Shown: piece after piece, positions 62,901 through 64,000 of the stretch
Layout of the letters: every line of letters begins with the position of its first letter
Position numbering within the stretch: the stretch's first letter is position 1
Assembly (NCBI GenBank): GCA_013400975.1
Contig: WBMZ01010244.1
Span: 233,230 to 297,229 of the forward strand
Reading direction: 5' to 3'
DNA: 64,000 nt
Source: Atrichornis clamosus
Taxonomy: Eukaryota > Chordata > Aves > Passeriformes > Menuridae
The notes under the pieces: generated by a model
Databases searched by the model: none
Told to the model about the DNA's origin: nothing
Seen by the model: the letters and a program-made list of their open reading frames with translations, nothing else
Translations under genes and position numbers: made by a program

Positions 62901-63829
62901 TGCAGGGGAAAAGATGATTAAGTACAACTCTGTGTTTGTGAGGAGCATATTAAAAACTCAGAAATGCTTATATATGTACACAGATACCTTATTATAGGGT
63001 GTTTTTTTCAAATTACAGTACCTATTTTTATCCTGCCTATATGTTTAACATAGTAGAAGGTAAAAAAAAAAATCCTACTAAAGGACAGAAAATTAAAGGA
63101 GTGAAGAGTAATGCACTAAAAAAGCTGTATGTAAACATGATGGTCAGCAATGTTTCACAGAAATATTTCAGGAAATACCTGAGTAGAAAAACAGCCCTTT
63201 CAGTATCACTGAGTTCTTCATCAACTGTCAGTCTTTCTATTTCTTCTGGTGACTGTCAAGGGTGAAATAGAGATTATCAGTCTACAATACCTTCCTATTT
63301 CACCGTTTTAATCTTCTTAAAACAACCCCTTCCTCCCCACATATCCAGGGATAGCTTCATGAGTAATTTGAATTTATTCAGGAAATCTCTAGCCAACATT
63401 TCAAATTCAATCAAATAAATCTTTCACCAGGAAAAGACAGAATCTCAGAGAAGTAGTTTCAAGTCAGGTACTATCACTATTACGGTATAAACAAGTCGCA
63501 TATAAATTAATCTAAAGACATCAATTAGTCTATTTGTTCCGAGCTTAATATTATATGAAAAGGTTAAGTCCCTGCTATATAGAATTCGAGACTGTTTCCT
63601 CTAAAATGACTGAAAACAATGTTTAGTATCCTGGTGCTGTAAAAAAATACCCCAACTGCCTATTCACTTATCAGGCGTAAATAAAACAGCCACAATTTTA
63701 AATGGATTTTAAAGCATCGTTCTATTTCGAGGTATATACCTTCAGACTCCTGCGCACTGGCCTCTCTATAATAGTTAGTTCCTGCAGGTCTTCTATGTAT
63801 CCAAAAAGATTGCTATGACTAAAATCCAT
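2769..63829 (-). CDS. PPP4R4: Protein phosphatase 4 regulatory subunit 4, whole spliced gene (24 coding exons)
   Basis: Twenty-four exons on the minus strand join, with matching phases and GT-AG introns, into one 854-residue open frame that follows the human protein (873 residues, from memory) along its length. The family binds the PP4 catalytic subunit and is cytosolic; it is a PR65/A-type HEAT-repeat scaffold. Seen here: an N-terminal block (1-90), helical HEAT-like repeats over roughly residues 90-650, a charged coiled-coil-like stretch rich in Glu, Lys, Gln and Leu (about 661-725), and a Ser/Thr-rich basic tail (726-854). No frameshift or internal stop. Coding lengths in order: 90, 74, 103, 148, 74, 107, 108, 122, 123, 170, 120, 78, 84, 183, 106, 148, 145, 42, 75, 76, 81, 94, 71, 143. 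The coordinates given are the genomic span, introns included. Identity is by recognition of protein sequence, not by database search. Confidence 0.96.
2912..3687 (-). other. PPP4R4: PPP4R4 intron 23
   Basis: 776 bases; nothing recognised. Confidence 0.87.
3688..3758 (-). CDS. PPP4R4: PPP4R4 exon 23 (residues 784-808)
   Basis: Encodes [20 protein letters not shown] and LSFS; aligns with human KSSTTGYTTSVSGLGKTSVL. Acceptor tttttaag|TAGAA, donor TTTAGTG|gtaagt. Ends in phase 1. Confidence 0.93.
3759..4197 (-). other. PPP4R4: PPP4R4 intron 22
   Basis: 439 bases; an A-rich stretch near 3.76-3.79 kb is the polypyrimidine tract of the next acceptor. Nothing else. Confidence 0.87.
4198..4291 (-). 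CDS. PPP4R4: PPP4R4 exon 22 (residues 753-784)
   Basis: Encodes [20 protein letters not shown] and [11 protein letters not shown]. The KKSKL-RSQSF block is conserved with human and looks like a basophilic-kinase site. Acceptor ctttttag|GCAAA. I chose the donor CCTAA|gtatct because it has a good consensus and keeps the frame into exon 23. Confidence 0.92.
4596..4676 (-). CDS. PPP4R4: PPP4R4 exon 21 (residues 726-753)
   Basis: Encodes [20 protein letters not shown] and [15 protein letters not shown] aligns with human ISVPGPSS, giving the register in a weakly conserved tail. Acceptor tttgtag|GTAGAG, donor CAACAG|gtaaga. The acceptor reads tag|gtag; use of the second AG would break the frame. 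Phase 1 at both ends. Confidence 0.93.
4677..5099 (-). other. PPP4R4: PPP4R4 intron 20
   Basis: 423 bases with an A-run (T on the transcript) forming the acceptor tract; nothing else. Confidence 0.88.
5100..5175 (-). CDS. PPP4R4: PPP4R4 exon 20 (residues 701-726)
   Basis: Encodes [20 protein letters not shown] and MFEKK; end of the coiled-coil-like region (human [20 protein letters not shown]). Acceptor tttttag|GAACA, donor AAGAAGC|gtaagt. Ends in phase 1. Confidence 0.95.
5176..7147 (-). other. PPP4R4: PPP4R4 intron 19
   Basis: 2.0 kb. A 105-codon minus-strand open frame (6153-6470) with more CpG than its surroundings lies inside; I cannot assign it. No other element recognised. Confidence 0.86.
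7148..7222 (-). CDS. PPP4R4: PPP4R4 exon 19 (residues 676-700)
   Basis: Encodes [20 protein letters not shown] and LLLEM, a highly charged helix likely to form a coiled coil. Acceptor tttgaag|TTTCA, donor GAAATG|gtatat. Phase 0 at both ends. Confidence 0.95.
7313..7354 (-). CDS. PPP4R4: PPP4R4 exon 18, 42-base small exon (residues 662-675)
   Basis: Encodes [14 protein letters not shown] against human [14 protein letters not shown]. Acceptor tttatag|ACAGT, donor GATGCT|gtaagt. Phase 0 at both ends, so skipping it would keep the frame. It begins the coiled-coil-like part and is only 91 bases from exon 19. Confidence 0.95.
7355..8037 (-). other. PPP4R4: PPP4R4 intron 17
   Basis: 683 bases; nothing recognised. 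Confidence 0.87.
8038..8182 (-). CDS. PPP4R4: PPP4R4 exon 17 (residues 613-661)
   Basis: Encodes [40 protein letters not shown] and KDVLTIVKR, the last HEAT-like segment. Acceptor tttgtag|AATGA, donor AAAAGA|gtaagc. Ends in phase 0. Confidence 0.97.
9215..10242 (+). mobile_element. CR1 LINE fragment, plus orientation
   Basis: 5'-truncated CR1 from the late reverse-transcriptase region through the 3' end. Landmarks: GTCCTGTTTAATATCTTTAG, the GCAGATGACACCA block, GTGAGGCCACACCTGGA, GGTCTTTTCCAACCTAAATG and terminal ATTCTATA. The reading frame is broken in many places. It contains a 21 bp tandem duplication with one ambiguous base (9813). Antisense to PPP4R4. Confidence 0.93.
9793..9834 (+). 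repeat. 21 bp tandem duplication with an N at the junction
   Basis: Two copies of TTGGGGAAGG[G/A]... run back to back (9793-9813 and 9814-9834) inside the CR1; the single N (9813) is the last base of copy one. Other CR1 copies here show one copy. Confidence 0.85.
10779..10822. repeat. 22 bp tandem duplication
   Basis: AATCTAGAAAAGAATTAAGA+TG is followed directly by a copy with two C/T differences (10801-10822). Confidence 0.9.
11897..12044 (-). CDS. PPP4R4: PPP4R4 exon 16 (residues 564-613)
   Basis: Encodes [40 protein letters not shown] and LTHDPVANV plus a split Arg. [10 protein letters not shown] is another HEAT turn motif. Acceptor tttttcag|AACTA, donor GTCAG|gtatga. Ends in phase 2. 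Confidence 0.97.
12045..12806 (-). other. PPP4R4: PPP4R4 intron 15
   Basis: 762 bases; nothing recognised. Confidence 0.87.
12807..12912 (-). CDS. PPP4R4: PPP4R4 exon 15 (residues 529-564)
   Basis: Encodes [20 protein letters not shown] and [15 protein letters not shown]. Acceptor tttcaag|AATGT, donor TTGAAC|gtaaga. Ends in phase 1, with the Gln codon C|AA split to exon 16. Confidence 0.96.
12913..13636 (-). other. PPP4R4: PPP4R4 intron 14
   Basis: 724 bases, AT-rich; nothing recognised. Confidence 0.87.
13637..13819 (-). CDS. PPP4R4: PPP4R4 exon 14 (residues 468-528)
   Basis: Largest exon (183 bases). Encodes [60 protein letters not shown] and [17 protein letters not shown] is one of the strongest family signatures. 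Acceptor gtttctag|TTACT, donor ACAAAT|gtgagt. Phase 0 at both ends. Confidence 0.97.
13820..14929 (-). other. PPP4R4: PPP4R4 intron 13
   Basis: 1.1 kb, AT-rich; no repeat or exon recognised. Confidence 0.87.
14930..15013 (-). CDS. PPP4R4: PPP4R4 exon 13 (residues 440-467)
   Basis: Encodes [20 protein letters not shown] and ENNGSESK. The first half is conserved; the Asn/Ser-rich end differs from human (GGESSVQENK). Acceptor taaatag|GTGTT, donor AGCAAG|gtgggt. Phase 0 at both ends. Confidence 0.95.
15014..16336 (-). other. PPP4R4: PPP4R4 intron 12
   Basis: 1.3 kb, AT-rich with an A-run near 15.13 kb; nothing else recognised. Confidence 0.87.
16337..16414 (-). CDS. PPP4R4: PPP4R4 exon 12 (residues 414-439)
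   Basis: Encodes [20 protein letters not shown] then QDESLE, matching human VSKLLNSGVYLIHKELITLL. Acceptor ttttttag|GTTGC, donor CTGGAG|gtaaaa. Phase 0 at both ends. Confidence 0.95.
16415..18226 (-). other. PPP4R4: PPP4R4 intron 11
   Basis: 1.8 kb, AT-rich; no element recognised. Confidence 0.87.
18227..18346 (-). CDS. PPP4R4: PPP4R4 exon 11 (residues 374-413)
   Basis: Encodes [20 protein letters not shown] and [32 protein letters not shown] is a HEAT inter-helix motif. Acceptor ccacag|GCCAT, donor TTTGAA|gtaaga. Ends in phase 0. Confidence 0.97.
18347..19332 (-). other. PPP4R4: PPP4R4 intron 10
   Basis: 986 bases. A 129-codon open frame on the minus strand (18523-18912) lies inside it but resembles nothing I know, so I treat it as chance. 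Confidence 0.85.
19333..19502 (-). CDS. PPP4R4: PPP4R4 exon 10 (residues 317-373)
   Basis: Encodes [40 protein letters not shown] and [17 protein letters not shown]. The middle ([11 protein letters not shown]) is the least conserved part against human; both flanks are near identical. Acceptor tttttgag|GCATT, donor TTTCCA|gtaagt. Ends in phase 0. Confidence 0.95.
19503..21730 (-). other. PPP4R4: PPP4R4 intron 9
   Basis: 2.2 kb. Holds a probable very old CR1-like relic (20.43-21.07 kb, listed separately) and A-rich sequence near 21.51 kb. Confidence 0.86.
20430..21070 (+). mobile_element. Probable ancient CR1-like LINE relic
   Basis: Weak but ordered matches to the 3' half of old amniote CR1: TTCAGTATTTTCCTTGATTT near the start, ATTCAACCTAGAGAAACGAA then GACTGGAAAGACATGATAA near 20.89 kb, and a GTGGAACAGACATTTCAAG-like block. 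Heavily decayed; no clear 3' terminus. Confidence 0.45.
21731..21853 (-). CDS. PPP4R4: PPP4R4 exon 9 (residues 276-317)
   Basis: Encodes [20 protein letters not shown] followed by [20 protein letters not shown] and Y. It follows human [20 protein letters not shown] closely. Acceptor tttttcag|ATGAT, donor TATATG|gtatga. Ends in phase 1. Confidence 0.96.
21854..23403 (-). other. PPP4R4: PPP4R4 intron 8
   Basis: 1.55 kb, AT-rich; nothing recognised. Confidence 0.87.
23404..23525 (-). CDS. PPP4R4: PPP4R4 exon 8 (residues 235-276)
   Basis: Encodes [20 protein letters not shown] and [20 protein letters not shown]. The pattern [19 protein letters not shown] is a textbook HEAT repeat with the conserved Asp and Arg in the inter-helix turn. 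Acceptor gttgcag|GACAG, donor GATGCAG|gtaaga. Ends in phase 1. Confidence 0.96.
23526..27678 (-). other. PPP4R4: PPP4R4 intron 7
   Basis: 4.2 kb of AT-rich sequence. No transposon, RNA gene or exon recognised; a poly-A tract lies near 26.86 kb. Confidence 0.87.
27679..27786 (-). CDS. PPP4R4: PPP4R4 exon 7 (residues 199-235)
   Basis: Encodes [20 protein letters not shown] then [17 protein letters not shown]. The CQDVEYEVR signature with the following CMCRQLE is characteristic of the PR65-like repeats. Acceptor tttttag|TATT, donor ATAGG|gtgagt. Ends in phase 2. Confidence 0.96.
27787..30254 (-). other. PPP4R4: PPP4R4 intron 6
   Basis: 2.5 kb, AT-rich. I recognise no repeat family and no exon. 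Confidence 0.87.
30255..30361 (-). CDS. PPP4R4: PPP4R4 exon 6 (residues 164-199)
   Basis: Encodes [20 protein letters not shown] and [15 protein letters not shown], a HEAT-type helical pair. Acceptor catatag|ATCC, donor CATAT|gtaagt. Ends in phase 2; the split Ile codon AT|T is finished in exon 7. Confidence 0.95.
30362..32514 (-). other. PPP4R4: PPP4R4 intron 5
   Basis: 2.15 kb of AT-rich sequence with a poly-A run near 31.51 kb. No transposon or coding exon recognised. Confidence 0.87.
32515..32588 (-). CDS. PPP4R4: PPP4R4 exon 5 (residues 139-163)
   Basis: Encodes [20 protein letters not shown] then TVRHE, matching human [19 protein letters not shown]. Acceptor ttgaacag|GTGTC, donor CATGAG|gtaata. 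Ends in phase 0. Confidence 0.95.
32589..33295 (-). other. PPP4R4: PPP4R4 intron 4
   Basis: 707 bases, AT-rich; nothing recognised apart from splice signals. Confidence 0.88.
33296..33443 (-). CDS. PPP4R4: PPP4R4 exon 4 (residues 90-139)
   Basis: Encodes [40 protein letters not shown] and [10 protein letters not shown], the start of the helical repeat region. Acceptor tctgcag|GAGG, donor GATGCAG|gtcagg. Ends in phase 1. The region has more CpG than its introns. Confidence 0.96.
34470..34940 (+). mobile_element. CR1 LINE fragment with two internal deletions, plus orientation
   Basis: Starts with CTTCACTGGGTTACAAACTG, proceeds through CCCAGGGCTCAGTGTTGGG and CTGTTTAATATCTTAATTAT, jumps to GAGGCCAATGGTATGAGGTT, then jumps again from GGCTGGAGAGTGG to TTCATTGAAAGGGTGG and ends GACTTTTCCAACTTTAACAA TTCTATGATCC. 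Antisense to PPP4R4. Confidence 0.9.
35505..35582 (+). mobile_element. CR1 3' end fragment, plus orientation
   Basis: About 78 bases with the CR1 terminal signature AAAGGTCTTTTCCAATCTAA and two ATTCTATG octamers at the end. Severely 5'-truncated. Confidence 0.88.
38757..39090 (-). mobile_element. CR1 LINE 3' fragment, minus orientation
   Basis: Reverse of the CR1 3' end: CACAGAATGGTTGAGATCGG AAGGGTC at its left, then CTCCAAGGAGGGGGACAATA, GTGTTTCCTGCTGTTCAGAC GGAACCTCC, to CTCTCTTCTGCAGG. Same strand as PPP4R4, 5'-truncated on the right. Confidence 0.9.
39257..39645 (-). mobile_element. CR1 LINE 3' fragment, minus orientation (second subfamily)
   Basis: Begins TCACAGAATCATAGAATGG, continues TTCCAGGGATGGGGCATCCA and TGGGCAACCTGTTCCAGTGT and ends TTCTCTTCTCCAGGTTAAAC. 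A different subfamily from its neighbour 170 bases to the left. Same strand as PPP4R4. Confidence 0.92.
40143..40245 (-). CDS. PPP4R4: PPP4R4 exon 3 (residues 55-89)
   Basis: Encodes [20 protein letters not shown] and then [14 protein letters not shown], close to human (AGQDVQGTSVIANLPFLMRQ in the same place). Acceptor ttttgtaag|TTCTGG, donor ATCAGA|gtaagt. The leading T completes the Ser codon of exon 2, and the exon ends in phase 0. This exon lies 23 kb from exon 2 and is easily missed. Confidence 0.95.
41930..43030 (+). mobile_element. Old CR1 LINE copy, plus orientation
   Basis: Ordered CR1 blocks: TTCAGCCTGGATTTGTCAAT, CAGCAAGGC-like TAGCAAGGCTATTGACATTG, GATGGGACAGAGTGCACCCT, GGCAGGAAAGGACCTGGAGG, and the 3' end GACTAGATGATCTCCAGAGG. 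Internal deletions and many stops. Antisense to PPP4R4. Confidence 0.88.
43790..43957 (+). mobile_element. Eroded CR1 3' end, plus orientation
   Basis: Diverged match to the CR1 terminus: TTGGACCAAATGACTTTCAG followed by CCTAAACTGTTCTGTGATT. Weak upstream of about 43.88 kb, so the left border is approximate. Confidence 0.65.
48678..48685 (+). promoter_or_regulatory. TATA box of the solo LTR
   Basis: TATATAAA followed by a GC-rich purine segment, in the position expected of the U3/R border. Activity unknown. Confidence 0.6.
48867..48872 (+). promoter_or_regulatory. Poly(A) signal of the solo LTR
   Basis: ATTAAA within CCCTATTAAACTGTCTTTAT, the usual R-region signal for this kind of LTR, about 190 bases past the TATA box. 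Confidence 0.6.
51075..51096. repeat. Perfect 9 bp inverted repeat, 4-base loop
   Basis: CTTGGTAAC, AGAA, GTTACCAAG. Perfect stem; could be a hairpin or a paired protein site. Confidence 0.8.
51473..51512 (+). repeat. G-rich purine tract, potential G-quadruplex
   Basis: Consecutive G-runs of 4, 2, 4, 4 and 3 separated by single A bases, then a second run of five G. Fits the G3N1-7 pattern on the plus strand (C-rich in the PPP4R4 transcript). Confidence 0.6.
53228..53285 (+). repeat. Poly-G tract interrupted by a 19-base assembly gap
   Basis: 25 G (53228-53252), 19 N (53253-53271), 14 G (53272-53285), then GAGAGGAGGGG. The gap lies wholly inside the homopolymer, so its real length is unknown. 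Confidence 0.95.
54510..55478 (+). mobile_element. CR1 LINE fragment, plus orientation
   Basis: About 1 kb of CR1: GGAATTGGTTGGATGTTCAC, GTGTCCCTCAGGGGTCTGTA, CAGCAATGTGCACTTGCAGC, GAAGAAATTCTTTACTGTGA, ending CATTCTATGATTCTGTGA. A different subfamily from the 56.3 kb copy. Frame broken (a deletion lies near 54.71 kb). Antisense to PPP4R4. Confidence 0.93.
56319..57455 (+). mobile_element. Longest CR1 LINE fragment, plus orientation
   Basis: About 1.14 kb starting TGACCAGGAGAACCACCCCA, then GACTTCAGCAAAGCCTTTGA, GAAACTGGCTGGATGGCCAG, GTTCAACAAGGCCAAGTTCC, ending GGTCTTTTCCAACTTTAATG. It covers the C-terminal reverse transcriptase and the 3' UTR; stops and small indels throughout. Antisense to PPP4R4. 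Its 3' end is about 130 bases from the exon-like ORF. Confidence 0.93.
57582..57704 (-). other. Unassigned exon-like ORF in intron 2 (41 codons with stop)
   Basis: On the minus strand a pyrimidine tract and AG (tttttttag) run straight into an ATG that opens a frame ending in TGA. It reads [20 protein letters not shown], then [21 protein letters not shown] donor-like CTG|gtagat at 57617 would bound an 87-base exon of exactly 29 codons. Codon choice and two CpGs look more coding than the surrounding intron. I do not recognise the protein. In the PPP4R4 frame from exon 2 it would hit TAA, so it is not an ordinary cassette exon. It may be a poison exon, a nested exon, a retrocopy fragment or chance. 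Confidence 0.35.
58230..58246. repeat. C8-T9 homopolymer pair
   Basis: Eight C followed by nine T after a CTCTCTCCTC stretch. Low-complexity, prone to sequencing error. Confidence 0.8.
58771..58794. repeat. Perfect 24 bp palindrome
   Basis: Half-site TTTAAATGAAAG is followed by its exact reverse complement; the centre is AAGCTT. No spacer, no mismatch. Confidence 0.95.
60468..60513. repeat. 23 bp imperfect tandem duplication
   Basis: CAATGTAC[T/A]TGTGCTAAAA occurs at 60468 and again at 60491, directly adjacent. Confidence 0.85.
62620..62636. repeat. (AAAT)n microsatellite
   Basis: About four AAAT units near 62.62 kb. Confidence 0.8.
62822..62884. repeat. Two adjacent perfect inverted repeats
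   Basis: First: ATATTCAC / GTGAATAT, 5-base spacer (62822-62842). Second: TCCCTGAATG / CATTCAGGGA, 18-base spacer (62847-62884). They lie about 0.3 kb inside intron 2 from exon 2. Confidence 0.85.
63179..63252 (-). CDS. PPP4R4: PPP4R4 exon 2 (residues 31-55)
   Basis: Encodes [19 protein letters not shown] followed by AVFLLS, matching the acidic segment after the human RRSLK block. Acceptor ttgacag|TCACC, donor CTCAG|gtattt. It ends in phase 2; the split Ser codon AG|T is completed by exon 3. Confidence 0.94.
63253..63739 (-). other. PPP4R4: PPP4R4 intron 1
   Basis: 487 bases with gt donor and cag acceptor. No repeat or other element recognised. Confidence 0.9.
63740..63829 (-). CDS. PPP4R4: PPP4R4 exon 1 (residues 1-30)
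   Basis: Encodes [16 protein letters not shown] then [14 protein letters not shown], nearly identical to the human N-terminus as I recall it. The ATG at 63829 has a strong Kozak context (A at -3, G at +4). An in-frame ATG seven codons upstream (63850) has a weak context (T at -3, C at +4) and would add MRPVISK; human also carries a short non-homologous N-terminal extension. The donor is AAG|gtatat and the exon ends in phase 0. Confidence 0.95.
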
Positions 63830-63850
63830 TTTGGAGATTACTGGGCGCAT

Positions 63851-64000
63851 GTAACAACTAAAGCCTTCGGCAGCCGACGCTCTCCCCGAACTTCACATCG
63901 CACCGAGGGCGGCAGGACCGAAGGCGCGGGGCGCTCCCGCCGCCGCCGGCAGCAGCCCCGGCTCGGCGCACACACTGCGGCAGCGCCCGCCGCGCCGCCG
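63851..64000 (-). promoter_or_regulatory. PPP4R4: CpG island promoter and 5' UTR of PPP4R4 (cut by window edge)
   Basis: The last 150 bases are GC-rich with about 25 CpG dinucleotides and runs of CGCCGC, in sharp contrast to the AT-rich remainder. They lie directly upstream of the first coding exon, as expected for a CpG-island promoter. No TATA box is visible. The transcription start cannot be fixed and the island continues beyond the window; whether it is bidirectional cannot be seen. Confidence 0.85.

Larger units (their letters stand above)
40246..63178 (-). other. PPP4R4: PPP4R4 intron 2, 22.9 kb
   Basis: The largest intron, more than a third of the gene. It holds three long CR1 copies (41.9-43.0, 54.5-55.5, 56.3-57.5 kb), an eroded CR1 end (43.8 kb), a solo LTR (48.4-49.0 kb), a poly-G tract with a gap (53.2 kb), several short inverted repeats, and an exon-like ORF (57.6 kb). 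The stretches 43.96-48.40, 49.0-53.2 and 57.7-63.2 kb are AT-rich single-copy-looking sequence in which I recognise no gene. Confidence 0.9.

Overview
The window is a piece of a bird genome. It is AT-rich and intron-dominated, its interspersed repeats are almost all avian-type CR1 retrotransposon fragments, and it has one solo LTR of an avian endogenous retrovirus. The encoded protein is vertebrate. The LTR looks like a family I associate with songbird and other neoavian genomes, so Neoaves is my best guess; the species cannot be named from sequence alone.

One gene fills the window: PPP4R4, a HEAT-repeat regulatory subunit of protein phosphatase 4. It lies on the minus strand. The promoter CpG island and start codon are at the right edge (about 63.83-64.0 kb) and the stop codon is at 2769-2771. 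I traced 24 coding exons, each with GT-AG borders and compatible phases. Joined, they give an open frame of 855 codons (854 residues), against 873 for the human protein as I remember it. All coding blocks from the N-terminus to the Ser-rich tail are present with no frameshift or premature stop, so the gene looks intact. The extreme C-terminus differs from human, and the stop codon sits inside a consensus splice donor, so one more 3' exon is possible.

Layout, right to left: CpG island and exon 1 (63.74-64.0 kb); intron 1 with exon 2 at 63.2 kb; a 23 kb intron 2 (40.2-63.2 kb) that holds three long CR1 copies, an eroded CR1 end, a solo LTR, a poly-G run with an assembly gap, and one unexplained exon-like ORF at 57.6 kb; exon 3; a 6.7 kb intron 3 with four CR1 fragments; then exons 4-24 in introns of 0.1-4.2 kb that are nearly free of transposons, except for a CR1 in intron 16 and a probable ancient CR1 in intron 9. 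A 3' UTR with a canonical poly(A) signal at 2348-2353 and about 2.3 kb of 3' flank complete the window.

No second protein-coding gene, tRNA, rRNA, CRISPR array or operon was found. The most interesting open points are the stop/donor overlap at the gene's end, the 41-codon exon-like ORF in intron 2, and several short perfect inverted repeats (24 bp palindrome at 58771, paired hairpins at 62822-62884, hairpin at 51075).
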